Source: Chionoecetes opilio
Lineage: Eukaryota; Arthropoda; Malacostraca; Decapoda; Majidae
DNA length: 64,000 nt
Direction of reading: 5' to 3'
Assembly (NCBI GenBank): GCA_016584305.1
Contig: JACEEZ010022542.1
Location: 37,870-101,869, forward strand
Shown here: one piece after another, positions 45,047 through 56,269 of the stretch
How the letters are laid out: each line of letters starts with the position of its first letter
How positions within the stretch are numbered: position 1 is the stretch's first letter
Translations under genes and position numbers: made by a program
Notes under the pieces: generated by a model
The model's input: the letters and a program-made list of their open reading frames with translations, nothing else
The model's database searches: none
Told to the model about the DNA's origin: nothing

Positions 45047-45640
45047 ATCCTTGCCAGCACTTTCACCTTTTCCTGCAGGCTCAGGCTCTTCAATTTCATT
45101 CCCTTCCTGCTGGAGACACCCTTGCGTGATGGAGCTGACATCTTGATATACAGTACTGTATGATGTAATCCCAAAACACGTAAAATAGGTGGCAAAGTAA
45201 AGCAAAGGTCGGTACCAGCGTGTAGGCTGAGCCGTGTTTTTGTCGTCCAAGCACCGTCTTGGATTACGAATCCCAATCCAATAACACTTGCTGAAATGTG
45301 TGTTATACTACTTTGTGATATTGTTTGTAATGTTTTGCATTGATTATTATTTCGGCTCCTACCAAGCTTATTGTGTTTTTGAAGCAGAAACCAATCCTTT
45401 TTCAATTTCGACAAAAAACGGAATTCGTATCCAAGACGGTGCTTGGACGACATAAACACGGCTCAGCAGCTGATAGCCTACACGCTGGTTCCCGACCTTT
45501 GCTTTACCTTGCCACCTATTTTACGTGTTTTGGGATTACATCATACAGTACTGTATTTCAAGATGTCAGCTCCATCACGCAAGGGTGTCTCCAGCAGGAA
45601 GGGAATGAAATTGAAGAGCCTGAGCCTGCAGGAAATGGTC
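45047..45640. repeat. Internal inverted duplication of the transposase 5' region
   Basis: 45047-45252 and 45428-45640 are inverted copies (about 200 bp; CCAAGACGGTGCTTGGACGA, TTTTACGTGTTTTGGGATTA, TCAGCTCCATCACGCAAGGG), with a spacer of about 175 bp. The + arm carries a 9-bp insertion (CAGCTGATA). Confidence 0.85.
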
Positions 45641-45817
45641 AAAAGGACAAAAACACGACTTTATGCGACTGAGGATATGCCGAGTGTAAGCAAAGAGATG
45701 CAGTTATAACATCAATATGCCGAGATACATTATTTTTTGCCGACTTTCTGTTTACATGTTCACACAAGAGGTTGTGAGGGCATGATATGCCGAGTGAAAA
45801 CCAAGCGATGCAGTTTA

Positions 45818-46153
45818 GGGGAGGCGGTAGCAGAGTAGTTAGCGTCACCGAGTGGCGTTCTCGAAGACCCAAGTTCGATCCCGAGTGAGACCCATAAATC
45901 CACTTGAAATCTTTCTGCACCGTCGAGTGGCCTAAGAACACCCACATGTCCTGCCCATTAACTCTACCTTTGACTGCGAGTGCATCGGAGGACACAGGGG
46001 GGCGGCATGAGCCTCTAATTACAGGCGTCATTATAAAAATCCTGCCTGCGCCACCACGGGCGACGGCCAACCATCACAGCCCTCAAGTGAACCTCCAGGG
46101 CCTACCATCCCACCCCTGGAGCTCACTTCCTACACGCGCTATAGGCATAGATG

Positions 46154-46192
<39 letters not shown>
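45818..46192 (+). mobile_element. tRNA-derived SINE, family 1 (nested)
   Basis: GGGGAGGCGGTAGCAGAGTA ... AAGTTCGATCCCG; a 35-nt poly-A tail. Same insertion junction as 17143. Confidence 0.85.
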
Positions 46193-46195
<3 letters not shown>

Positions 46196-46419
46196 TCTGC
46201 CTTGCCGAGTTATATAAAATTCCGAGTTATACAGTGCCAAGTTATAAGGGTTTTACTGTATATATATATTGAAGAAGGACAGTGGGGTGCAGTGCTAAGC
46301 CTCCTTGGAAGGGTCCATGAGTCCCATGGGACTGGGCATTATTGCTGTACCTGGAAACAGAGTCTGTCACAGCTTAAGGCTGCCTATTTTGTGGAAATAT
46401 ATCATTTCATTACATTATA

Positions 46420-47252
46420 CACACAACCCTCGTTTTCCCGGAATAATAGGGGGGAGCACTGGTCCAAGAACCGCAAAAGTCCGGGAATCGTAATAGTCCG
46501 AGGCCATTACCCACCCCCAGACGTTTATCCTACTCTAGTATTTACTGTCCAGCAACCGCCAATATCAACTACCCCTCCATGGACTTTTATGTCCGCTGAG
46601 CATGCTGCCACCTGATGGGAGGCAGCAGAAAGTGTTCAATAGTCTCAAGAGACGTTCCTGCACCAGGGGCAGTAAGGATCAGTGGACTAACGGAGGTGGT
46701 GCAGGTGAACCGTGAGTGTCGTGTGCCCAAATGTAAACAATACGACCGCTGAGCATGCTGCCACCTGGCGGGAGGCAGCAGAAAGTGTTCAATAGTCTCA
46801 GGAGACGTTCCTGCACCAGGGGCAGTGGGGGTCAGGGGACTAACGGAGGCGATGCAGGTGAACTGTGAGTGTTGTGTGCCCAAATGTAAACAATACGACC
46901 GCTAAGCATGCTGCCACCTGGTGGGAGGCAGCAGAAAGTGTTCAATAGTCTCAGAGATGTTCCTGCACCAGGGGCAGTGGGGGTCAGGGGACTGACGGAG
47001 GCGGTGCAGGTGAACCGTGAGTGTCGTGTGCCCAAATGTAAACAATACGACCGCTGACCATGCTGCCACCTGGCGGGAGGCGCGGACACTGACCAGGGGT
47101 GACAGGAGACGCTCAGACCGCCGGACAACTTTGTCAATTTATGGACTGGACCAGGCATTTGTCCGGGACTCTGACATATCCCCGGACCTCGGATTTTGTC
47201 CAGCAAATCCGATATCCATTAAATGGAGGTCCGAGAAAACAAGGGTTGTGTG
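46420..47252. mobile_element. pogo-like element with 152-bp internal repeats
   Basis: CACACAACCCTCGTTTTCCC at the left and GAAAACAAGGGTTGTGTG at the right, TA outside. The centre holds 3.3 copies of a 152-bp unit (46593-47090; GAGCATGCTGCCACCTG, GCACCAGGGGCAGT, CCCAAATGTAAACAATACGA). Confidence 0.8.
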
Positions 47253-47434
47253 TATATAGATTACATACAGTAATAAATGTTGCATAAGAGAGAGAGAAAA
47301 AAAAATCTTTTATTATATTGATATTTTAAGTAAGTAAAATGTAAGTAAGTAAACCCTAGAAAACTGAGGTGACTTGGGATGCACCCGGGAGGACAGCCAG
47401 ACACACACTGCCCCGCCGGCCCTCGGATGGCCCC

Positions 47435-47541
47435 GAGTGCCGGGTGGCTGCGAGTGCCGGGTGGCCGCGAGTGCCGGGTGGCTCTGAGTGCCGGGTGGCC
47501 GCGAGTGCCGGGTGGCTCCGAGTGCCGGGTGGCCGCGAGTG
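47435..47541 (+). repeat. 17-bp minisatellite, 6 copies
   Basis: Unit GAGTGCCGGGTGGCCGC, alternating GGCCGC with GGCTNN: a two-unit higher-order period. Confidence 0.95.
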
Positions 47542-47879
47542 GACCCGTCACAGGCTAGGTCGCCCCCTGCTGGCAGGCGGTCAAGCGAAACGGTTTGACC
47601 TTCTAAATTCCCTTGGCCTTGATTTGACTCATGAGTTACGTTCCTGGAAAATCTTGCATTAAATGAGGAATATGTTCCCGTTGAGTTTTCCATTGAGGTC
47701 TTGAAATTATTTTACAATATTGTGATTAATTCAAATTTGTTCACATGTTTAACAAATATAGCTGCAAATATTTGTTTTGCTAACTGAATTTTCATAACCG
47801 AGGTTGTGTTGAGCAGTGTGGGTGTACAAGACAAGAGCTGAGTAGGCGACACACTTAACTGTCTGCATGTCTGTTAGGA

Positions 47880-48700
47880 TCCACACTGGCTTTAAATTCA
47901 TGATTATTGTGAGTCTGGACCACCTCGGGATTATTGGGGGATTATTCCAAGTGCTTTTACTTCTATATGGAGAGCTGATTTTTTTTTATATACCTCCTGC
48001 AAGTTTTCTTTCAGTTTATTTCTGTGTCCTTTTGTAATTCTCAGACACCTGACAAACACATCTTTGTAAGCCCTTCACGGCTCTATGCACGGCTGTTAAA
48101 TCTGCACTTTCTCTTCTTTTCATTTATGGAGCTGTAACATATATTTAGTCTTATCCTCATACAGCAGGTTTTTCAAGCCTGGTCTCATGCTCGTTGCTGA
48201 TCTTTGCATTCTCTTCATCTTCATTATATCTTTGGTCTCATGCCGTGGCCAAATTATAGCAGCATATTCTGGTTTTAGGGAAATCAATAATATGATACAT
48301 TTATTTGCCTAGTCCTCATCCACATAATTGACTGGGACTCTGATCATCAACAGTGCTGATGTGTTTGCCACGTGCTGCTGTTCATGTTGATGTTGAAGTG
48401 TTTATCTGGTGGTAAATAAATCATTCATAATGTTTGCTCCTAAATCTTTCTATTTTGACTACTTCTCTGTCTGCGTGATCCCTGGAAGTCCTTCATTGTA
48501 CTCTATCACTTATTTCACCCATTCTCATCACCTCATTTCTTTTCATCAAACTCCATTTGCCATCTCTGGGTCCATTCACATAGCTTGTTTAGATCTTCTC
48601 TTAGCATCTCACAATCATTTATTAATCAGTAACTTTGCGTCAGCAGACTTATAGAGCTGTTCATTCCTTCTGCCCTGCCATTCACATATACATGTACCAC
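47880..48700 (-). mobile_element. LINE-B-type reverse transcriptase relic, inverted
   Basis: Minus-strand pieces in shifting frames: YKSADAK and EMANGV near 48640-48560; PEYAAIIWPRHETKDIMKMK and RMQRSATSMRPGLKNLL around 48275-48150; GHRNKLKENLQEV around 48030; SPYRSKSTWNN near 47950. Order and spacing fit the C-terminal half of a LINE RT. Heavily decayed. Confidence 0.6.
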
Positions 48701-48928
48701 AACCGTGACAGCGCTAGTATTGATCTTTATGCTACACTTATACTCTGCACCAATCTGATGGTTCAGCTAGACTAGAATTACTCTTTTCATCTGTCTCTCA
48801 GTTAAACCTACATCCTTTTCAAAACCTCACCTTCCAAGCATTTGACATTATATGTTTTCAACTTTAAGTTAAAGTTTGTAAGGAAATATTGTGTTATAGT
48901 GCTGACAATGTCCCTTTGGCCCTATCAG

Positions 48929-49122
48929 GATTGGTGGGGGCGCCAGGCAGAAAAGGCAGCAAGGGTGGCAAGGGTTACTGGGGCTTTAAAGGCAGCCGAG
49001 GCAATGACGGGACATCCTACCGCGGCGTGCAGGGTGCCAAGGGTTACATAGGCCTGTCGGGGGACACCGGACGCATTGGAAGGAAGGGAGCGCCAGGAGA
49101 CAAGGGCATTGCAGGAATAGAT
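48929..49122 (+). CDS. Collagen IV exon, basic
   Basis: 194 nt, phase 1 in, phase 0 out. (G)LV GAP GRK GSK GGK GYW GFK GSR GND, then the break GTSYRG, then GVQ GAK GYI and on to GIA GID. Rich in Lys and Arg in Y positions. A tryptophan in a triplet (GYW) is unusual for a collagen helix. The acceptor is ctatcag|ga and the donor is gat|gtaagt. Confidence 0.92.
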
Positions 49123-49180
49123 GTAAGTTTTCTTTTGTTGTATTTTATGCTGATCAGGAATTGTTGTTTTTTTGGTATCA

Positions 49181-49372
49181 GTGCTGTTACCATGGCAGAC
49201 CTGCGTGCAGCAGTGCTGTTACCATGGCAGACCTGCGTGCAGCAGTGCTGTTACCATGGCAGACCTGCGTGCAGCAGTGCTGTTACCATGGCAGACCTGC
49301 GTGCAGCAGTGCTGTTACCATGGCAGACCTGCGTGCAGCAGTGCTGTTACCATGGCAGACCTGCGTGCAGCA
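49181..49372 (+). repeat. 32-bp minisatellite, 6 copies
   Basis: Unit GTGCTGTTACCATGGCAGAC followed by CTGCGTGCAGCA, nearly invariant. Fills most of the 295-nt intron 13; each unit holds ATGGCAG and TGCAG words resembling the true acceptor atggcag of exon 14. Confidence 0.97.
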
Positions 49373-49417
49373 ATAGTGTCAACTTGGCCCATCATCACAA
49401 TGTGCTCTTCATGGCAG

Positions 49418-49624
49418 GGACTGTCGGGACCCAAGGGTGAGGAAGGAGAGGATGGCGTCAATGGATATCGAGGTCTTCCAGGAAAGCCAGGGCTGTCGGG
49501 GGCCAAGGGTGACCCCGGACAGAACGGGCTCCATGGACGCAAGGGATACTTTGGTCTGGGCGGGGCACCGGGGGCCCGAGGACCCAAGGGAGCTCCGGGA
49601 GAAGCAGGATTCCTTGGCCGAAAG
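49418..49624 (+). CDS. Collagen IV exon, 23 perfect triplets
   Basis: 207 nt, phase 0 to phase 0, the only symmetric phase-0 exon seen. It encodes 23 uninterrupted Gly-X-Y triplets from GLSGPKGEE to GFLGRK. The intron before it is only 295 nt and is mostly a six-copy 32-bp minisatellite. The acceptor is atggcag|gg and the donor is aag|gtgaga. Confidence 0.94.
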
Positions 49625-50957
49625 GTGAGAAAAAAAACTATGCATCAGGACACATATCAGTAAGGCTATATTATTCCTTGTTCTATTTGAACCCTCGTCT
49701 GCTGTAGTGGTGTGTTGCCCACCAAGTGGCCATCCTTTAAAACATGTTGAGCTTTGTGATGATTATTTTGTCCTTATTGTCTTTAGGGGTTGTTTGATCA
49801 CTGCCATTTAAAGGTAAGAACAGTAGGCTAAGTGAGGGAGTGGTGAAGTCAAGGCTGTGGCGGGGCAACAGACGGGGATACTTTTGTGCTGGTATGGCAG
49901 CTTTTTGGCCCGGTGTTCCCTGAGCCGTGTGTCCTTAATGGTGTGATAGTGACAGAATACGACAGAGACTTACCAACTCATTACACTGCTGTTTCACCGC
50001 CATGCATGCAGTGCAGGCACACTGAGGGCTGCCCACTGTGCACGTGTGAAATGTGCTTCAGTCTGTGTTTTGTGGGACATCTGTTTCACTTTGAGAACAC
50101 GATGACCCAACAAGGGGCACATGCCAGGCTAGATTTAATGAAGGCCGTAAAAGAAAATCTAAATAAATGTAAGTTACAATGCACAGGGAAAAAGATGAAA
50201 ATATAATCTTTGAATAAGAAATAAAGAGGAACGAGAGAAAAGGAAGGGTATGAAGCAGACATCATGATTTCACCAGTAGTTCCGAGCTGGTCTTGAGGAG
50301 AGTAATAAAGAATCGTGTAGGGAAACATTGATAGCCTTGGCTCTCTCATGGCTCTGCACCAGGCAAACATTAGTCACACTCACTGTGCAGCACAAGTCAG
50401 TAGTGATGGACGCCCTTTGCTCCCAAGGTCTTCTTGTCTCCAAGATGAATGAAAACACTGTAATACAAAACTGTCCCCGTGGCTCCAGCCTTCAGCTGTC
50501 ACACACAGGCACTGCACCGGCTCATGGCACAGTCACTTCAGGACAAATATTAAGGGCAGCGTCACACCATTTCAGGATTATCAGTGTATTGTCAGGATTT
50601 TTTATGTCAAAAGTATGCTTGTGCCAAAATAATCCTAGCTCATTTTCAGATCCATAGCTCGACACATAACTGCAAAAAAAAAAAACTTTTCTTCTTTTTT
50701 GTACAATATTTAAGTCTTAATAACGTTCCTAGCCAAGGACTTGCACTGAGGAAAAAATTACCAAATATGTATTACAAAATATCCAAATGATTGATCTTTT
50801 AAGAATTTTGAATTTCATTCTTCTTAGTATTAAGGATTTTTTTCTTTTTTTGGTTTTCGTGAAGGTATTTGCTCATTTTTGCAATTATTTGCAATTTCCC
50901 AAATTGGAAAAAAATTATTGAACGATCAGAAAATCGCATTTTAATTCCTCTTTCCAA

Positions 50958-50958
<1 letters not shown>
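49625..50958. other. Mostly unassigned intron; possible piggyBac C-terminal relic at 49886-50110
   Basis: A frame at 49886-50206 includes PPCMQCRHTEGCPLCTCEMC and then FSLCFVGHLFHFE. The T-C-E-x-C-x-x-x-L-C-..-H order resembles the Cys-rich C-terminus of piggyBac transposases, but it is short and unconfirmed. The rest is not recognised. Confidence 0.3.

Positions 50959-50959
<1 letters not shown>

Positions 50960-51025
<66 letters not shown>
50960..51025. repeat. (TA)n microsatellite
   Basis: About 33 TA units. Confidence 0.98.
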
Positions 51026-51028
<3 letters not shown>

Positions 51029-51065
51029 TTATTATTATAAATCTTCTTATAGATTCTTATTAATA

Positions 51066-51942
51066 AGTGTTAAGTCTAGATTTATTACTGACAAACAGGG
51101 AAGATTTAGTTACAGAGGTGGAGGTTGGAGGACAGTTAGCTAACAGTGACCATTATGAAATCAGGTTTTGCTTAAAATTGAATGTAGGAAATATAAATGT
51201 TAATAAGCAAAGAGTACCTGACTTCAGAAAGGCCAATTATGCAGGATTAAGAAGACACCTGGAGGGGATTAACTGGGGGCGCAGGATAGAGGGGAAGGAG
51301 TGTTCCAAGGTCAACGCAGTGACAGCTGGTAGTGAGGTCGGAGCGGATGAGGATTATACATTATTTGTAAGGAAAGGTTATTCTAAAGCTTTATTTGGCT
51401 CTAGTCAGACCTCACCTAGACTATGCAGTTCAGTTTTGGTCTCCATATTACAGGATGGATATAGCCTTGTTAGAATCCGTGCAGAGAAGGATGATCAAAA
51501 TTTTCAAGAGATGCATAACTTTAGTTATGAGAAGAGATTGAAACTATTAAATTTACACTCACTCGAGAGGCGTAGAGTAAGGGGCGATCTGATAGAAGTT
51601 TTTAAGTGGATAAAGGGATTTAATAAAGGAGAGGTTGGAAAAGTTCTTACGGCTAGTAACCAGGGTAGAACAAGAAGTAACGGATTCAAGCTGGAAAAGC
51701 GTAGATTTAAACAAGAAATAGGGAAAAACTGGTTCACAAATAGGGTGGTAAGTGATTGGAATGGACTCAGTAGACAGGTAGTTAGTGTAGAGTCATTAGG
51801 GAGCTTTAAAAGGAGGCTAGATCATTTCATGGATGGGGATGAAAGGTGGATATAGGTAGTGTTAAGTAACAGGAACTACCTCGTGTAGGTCTCGCGGCCT
51901 CTTGTAGCTTCCTTATTTAATTATGTTCTTATGTTCTTATTA
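51066..51942 (+). mobile_element. LINE-A, longest copy (internally deleted)
   Basis: An open frame at 51067-51855 joins an endonuclease end (LDLLLTNREDLVTEVEVGG, NSDHYEIRF) to the RT C-terminus (NFSYEKRLKLLNLHSLERRR, VRGDLIEVFKWIKGFNKGEV, SFKRRLDHFMDGDERWI). The catalytic RT domain is missing between them, and the PHLDYAVQFW-type segment is frameshifted. Then the LINE-A 3' UTR and tail. Confidence 0.8.
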
Positions 51943-51982
51943 CCTGGAGCTTTTCAGTGACTGGATTGGTGGTGTTTGGCGG

Positions 51983-52066
51983 TATTGGTGGAACAGGAAC
52001 TACCACGTGTAGGTCTCACGGCCTCTTGTAGCTTCCTTATTTTCTTATGTTCTTATGTTTTTATGT
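51983..52066 (+). mobile_element. LINE-A tail only
   Basis: CAGGAACTACCACGTGTAGG, CTCACGGCCTCTTGTAGC, TTCTTATG repeats; ends 8 bp before the exon 15 acceptor. Confidence 0.75.
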
Positions 52067-52074
52067 TTCCCCAG

Positions 52075-52360
52075 GGTGGCGTGGGAGACCTCGGCGACAG
52101 CATCAAGGGCCGGCCTGGCATGGCTGGCAGGCCGGGGCCTTCGGGCATCCCTGGACTCCCCGGCAGGCAAGGGTTTTCAGGTTCCCGAGGTTCGACTGGA
52201 TCCAGAGGCTACAAGGGCTTGCAAGGAGATGCAGGATTTGCTGGCTTGGTGGGGATGCTGGGAGACAGTGGGCGGCGTGGTTTTTCTGGAGGCAATGGTG
52301 TGCCGGGGAGGAATGGAGGAATGGGCGCCAAGGGAGAGGCAGGACTGATGGGTGTGCCAG
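52075..52360 (+). CDS. Longest collagen IV exon of the window
   Basis: 286 nt, phase 0 in, phase 1 out. GGV GDL, the break GDSIKG, then about 29 clean triplets through GRP GMA ... GLM GVP. The acceptor is tttccccag|gg; a second, tail-only LINE-A fragment supplies the T-rich tract before it. The donor is ccag|gtaagg. Confidence 0.94.
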
Positions 52361-52658
52361 GTAAGGTAGTGACCAGCTCCTCCTTTCTCTTCCTTCTCCA
52401 TGTCACTTTTTGGAATCCCCCTCCTTCTCCCTGGAAAATTTACCCTCCTTCCTCCAACAACTCCACATCCTGCATCTGATCTAACCATCCTGCTGTAACA
52501 TTCCGTCCTTTCCCCTTCCCTCACCGTTTCACTATTTTTCTATAACCCTGACCCTTGATATGCTTTGCCATAGTGCCATATGACCTCTGATGGCTGGCAC
52601 ATTCACCTTTTTTTTGGCATTAAATCAGTCAATCAATCCCTATCACTTTTTGGTATTA

Positions 52659-52934
52659 TTCCAGATGAACACCAAATTCACTTTGGTGGACGAAACTATT
52701 TTTTTCTGGTGAGTTTTGATGTGTTTTGAATTAATGTGCTAACCGTTTCTGTTGCAAATATTTGATGTTAGGTAAAGGTTAGGTTCAGTTAGGTTTCATT
52801 TGGGGTTTTCATCATTTTTGTTGAAAAAATAAAAGAAATTGCGACAGAAACGGTTAGCAGATGGATTCAAAACATCAAAACTTACCAGAAAAAAATATTT
52901 CGTCCACCAAGAGAAATTCGGCGTTCATCTGGAA
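52659..52934. mobile_element. Foldback MITE, family M2, copy 2
   Basis: TTCCAGATGAACACCAAATT ... GAAATTCGGCGTTCATCTGGAA (mirror of the left). Internal pairing GCTAACCGTTTCTG / CAGAAACGGTTAGC. Confidence 0.8.
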
Positions 52935-53212
52935 ATGTCCCCACTTGTTTTTCATGACATTAATTGTGTGGTCACTGAAATGTATATGTCACTGAAGCTG
53001 CCTAGTCAGTAGCATTCTGCCATGAACATTTTTGTAGGTTTATATCGAGGAAAATGTATCAAGTTCAAATGGAAGTTACAGTGTAATGTGTATAGATTAG
53101 CAAAAGGTTTATTTATTTGATGTTGCTGCATTAGTCTGTCTTTGATCCTTACTGCTATTTGTGTTGCTTCCCTGGCCACCTTCACCGGAGTGGAAGGCTC
53201 TACCGTAGATAA

Positions 53213-53458
53213 CAATATAGTCGCCAGTCACTTGCCACTGCACTAATGTTGCCAGGCACAATATATTACGAATTATAGCATCACTACTGATTTGTATGTG
53301 CCACCGAAGATGATACACAGTAGTTTGTATTATGTACATCACACTACATGTTTTCAGTGGCACATAAAAGTCTGTAGTGATGCTAAAATGCATAATATAT
53401 TGTGCCTGGCGACATTAGTGCAGTGGCGAGTGACTGGCGACTATAGTGTTATCTACGG
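53213..53458. mobile_element. TA-flanked foldback MITE, family M1, copy 2
   Basis: CCGTAGATAACA ... TGTTATCTACGG with TA outside; the palindromic interior matches 5038-5294. Confidence 0.85.
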
Positions 53459-53695
53459 TAGTCGAGAAAAAAAAAGCTGGTAGATGTTAATCCAGGTGAG
53501 CTAGAATGTTGATAGTTTTTAAGTCAAAGGTAAAGATTTCCTGTCCCTAACAATATTTCCATAAAGCAAACCACATATTAAGAAAACATGCAACAAATTC
53601 CCATGAATCTATCCTCAGAAAATGTCCTTTATTAAACCAAACGCTCACACTGGTTACAGATGATGAGACTATCAATTAGGCGGTAGCGGAGAGGA

Positions 53696-54345
53696 TTTGG
53701 GGGAGGCGGTGGCAGAGTGGTTAGCGTCTCCGAGTGGCGTGCTCGGTGACCCGAGTTCGATCCCCGATGAGAACCAAAATCCACTTTAAATCTTTCTGCA
53801 CCGTCGAGTGCCCCAAGAACACCCACATGCTGCCTATTAACTCTACCTTCGATCGCGAGTGCATCAGAGGAAACAGGGGGGCGGCATGAGCCTCTAGATT
53901 TTCTTTATATTTTTTGTATAAATCTTTCCTGCGTGTAGGCAGTGACCTCCAGGGGTGGGATGGTAGGCCCTGAAGGTTCACTCGAGGACAGTGATGGTTG
54001 GCCCTCGTCCGTGGTGGCGCAGGCAGGATTTTTATAGTGACACCTTTGATGGTTTGACCTGAGGCTCATGCCGCCCCCTGGTGCCCTCCGCCGCACTTGT
54101 AGTCGCAGTCGAAGGTGAGGTTGATTGCTGGGCAGCATGTGGGTATATTCGGCCAGTCGACGATGGAAGAAACAGTTGCATCTGGCGGGACTTGAACTCG
54201 GGACCGTGTGTTCACCGCCATCGGGTTCTAATCTTCCGGCCACCACATTAAAGATGGCCGAAAGACTTGCTCCCGGCGGGACTCGAACTCGCGACCTGGA
54301 GCTCACCCCTCCAAGACGCTAACCACTCGGCTACCGCCTCCCCAT
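53696..54345. mobile_element. Two family-1 SINEs in inverted arrangement
   Basis: A + strand SINE 5' half (53696-53900, head GGGGGAGGCGGTGGCAGAGT) meets a longer minus-strand copy (about 53929-54343) with its own tRNA-like head at 54343-54269 (GGGGAGGCGGTAGCCGAGTG ... GCGAGTTCGAGTCCCGC). The minus copy has an extra B-box-like word (GAGTTCAAGTCCCGCC) at about 54205-54180, suggesting a dimeric head. The pair can fold back. Confidence 0.75.
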
Positions 54346-54461
54346 AACTGCAATTTATTGCTAACTGCATGCCTCCCCCCCTCCCGCGGCCTCGCTGCTC
54401 AAGACTTTCTACTCATTCTTATCTCTATTCTGTGCATCTTACTAATGCAAGAGTTAACCAG

Positions 54462-54705
54462 TATCTTTACTCTTTCATCCCCGTCACTGGTAAACTCTGA
54501 AACTCTCTTACTGTTTCTATTTTTCACCTTCCCACGACTTGAATTTTTTCGAGAGAGAAGTATCGAGACACCTCCCGAACAAAATGATCCAGCCCGCATT
54601 CTTTATTCTGGTGCTGACTTCTTGTGGGGACTGCCAACTAGCAGGCTTTTTGTTATTTATTTTTCTCCATGGCCAGTCCTTATTTTATATTCAAAAAAAG
54701 GTTTT
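54462..54705 (+). mobile_element. LINE-D 3' end
   Basis: Contains AGAGAGAAGTATCGAGACAC, CTCCCGAACAAAATG and GGGACTGCCAACTAGCAGGC, parallel to 43062-43265, with the RT C-terminal coding part (SSPSLVNSETLLLFLFF in a shifted frame). Confidence 0.65.
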
Positions 54706-54960
54706 TAGAAAATGACAACCCATGTGGGACTTTTTTTTTGTGGGTTTATGTAGGAAGCTTAGGTAATTGATTTTTTGTTAATGTCTGGTAAGAGGTTGAT
54801 GTCATTATTGATGACATACTGGTCAATGAGTTCCTACTGAATAATCCACTAGCAAACTAAATATTACATGATAAACTTGTATCTTTGTCAGCCATAATTA
54901 CCACACATTATGTTATTGCATCAATACAAACGTTGTAATTGTGACTTGTGTGCCCTGCAG

Positions 54961-55076
54961 GTATTTCCGGTAACAGAGGATTGGACGGCGTGCCCGGTGG
55001 TCCCGGCTTCAAGGGGGAGGGGGGAGACTTCGGGCAGGATGGCAGACAGGGCTTCTCTGGGATCCCTGGACTGAAG
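54961..55076 (+). CDS. Collagen IV exon
   Basis: 116 nt, phase 1 in, phase 0 out. (G)IS GNR GLD GVP GGP GFK GEG GDF GQD GRQ GFS GIP GLK, with no interruption. The acceptor is ccctgcag|gt and the donor is aag|gtaagg. Confidence 0.93.
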
Positions 55077-55524
55077 GTAAGGTATGAGTGGTAACAGCAT
55101 GGAGTAGAGAGGAGGCACCAGGACACCCTCTCATAATTGGTAGAGTGGTAGTTTGTTTCCCCCCCCCCCCCCTAGTGAGAGGTATTTTCCACTCATCATA
55201 GGAGGGTGTGTAATGAGAGCAGTGGGAGGTAAAGCAATGAACTTAAAAGGTCAAAAGAGCCAGGCACAGCCAACCTTAACCTTGCTACTGCCCCAAAAAA
55301 TAAGAAAATACTATCTTTGTCAAGTATAAAGTAAGAATTTCATAAGTTGAAAAATTTATTATAACTCTGAAACCCTAATGTTATTGAGAACATTATTGTG
55401 TTTTACCCAAATATCCCATGCTATAACGTCTGGTATTTATTGTTCATTGTGTTGTCTTCAAAGTGGTGTGTGCAGTGTGGACATACTGATTGCTAAAGGA
55501 AGTGTGCATTCATTAATTTGACTC

Positions 55525-56015
55525 ATGAATATATCAAGGTTATATCTATCACGAATATATCAAGGTTCTTATGTTCTTATGAATATATCAAGGTTATATA
55601 TATCACGAATATATCAAGGTTCTTATGTTCTTATGAATATATCAAGGTTATATCTATCACGAATATATCAAGGTTCTTATGTTCTTATGAATATATCAAG
55701 GTTATATATATCATGAATATATCAAGGTTCTTATGTTCTTATGAATATATCAAGGTTATATATATCACGAATATATCAAGGTTCTTATGTTCTTATGAAT
55801 ATATCAAGGTTCAAGGTTCTTATGAATATATCAAGGTTATATCTATCACGAATATATCAAGGTTCTTATGTTCTTATGAATATATCAAGGTTATATATAT
55901 CACGAATATATCAAGGTTCTTATGTTCTTATGAATATATCAAGGTTCTTATGAATATATCAAGGTTATATCTATCACGAATATATCAAGGTTCTTATGTT
56001 CTTATGAATATATCA
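55525..56015 (+). repeat. 54-bp minisatellite, about 9 copies
   Basis: Two half-units, ATGAATATATCAAGGTTATA-TCTATC and ACGAATATATCAAGGTTCTT-ATGTTCTT. The TTCTTATGTTCTTATG part equals the LINE-A tail. Fills the middle of intron 16. Confidence 0.95.
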
Positions 56016-56178
56016 AGATGCAAGTCGCTACAAGTGTATGAGGATGATCCCGTTAACATGAAAAGAAAGTGTAAGAATATTTATGAGAAGGAAGATGGGG
56101 ATGGGTACAATGGGGTAATACAATAGCTGCTTGTATGTATCTGAACTGTCACTGAGCAGGCGGCCTCTTTGTCTGCAG

Positions 56179-56269
56179 GGCCTGAGGGGCTTCACTGGAG
56201 AGGCAGGCTACAGGGGACCACCGGGCTTCAATGGCAGTTTTGCCGGCCATGGGGAGACGGGAGACAGAG
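56179..56269 (+). CDS. Short collagen IV exon whose donor seeded a minisatellite
   Basis: 91 nt, phase 0 in, phase 1 out. GLR GFT GEA GYR GPP GFN, the imperfection GSFAGHG (with an N-G-S sequon across it), then GET GDR G. The donor is gacagag|gtgagt. That exon end plus donor is copied about six more times at 40-bp spacing right after it, so alternative donors exist. The acceptor is gtctgcag|gg. Confidence 0.9.

Noticed and set aside
54269..54343. Genuine tRNA gene on the minus strand
   Set aside because: The tRNA-like head with A- and B-box words is the 5' part of a SINE found at five other places; no clean acceptor stem or independent context.
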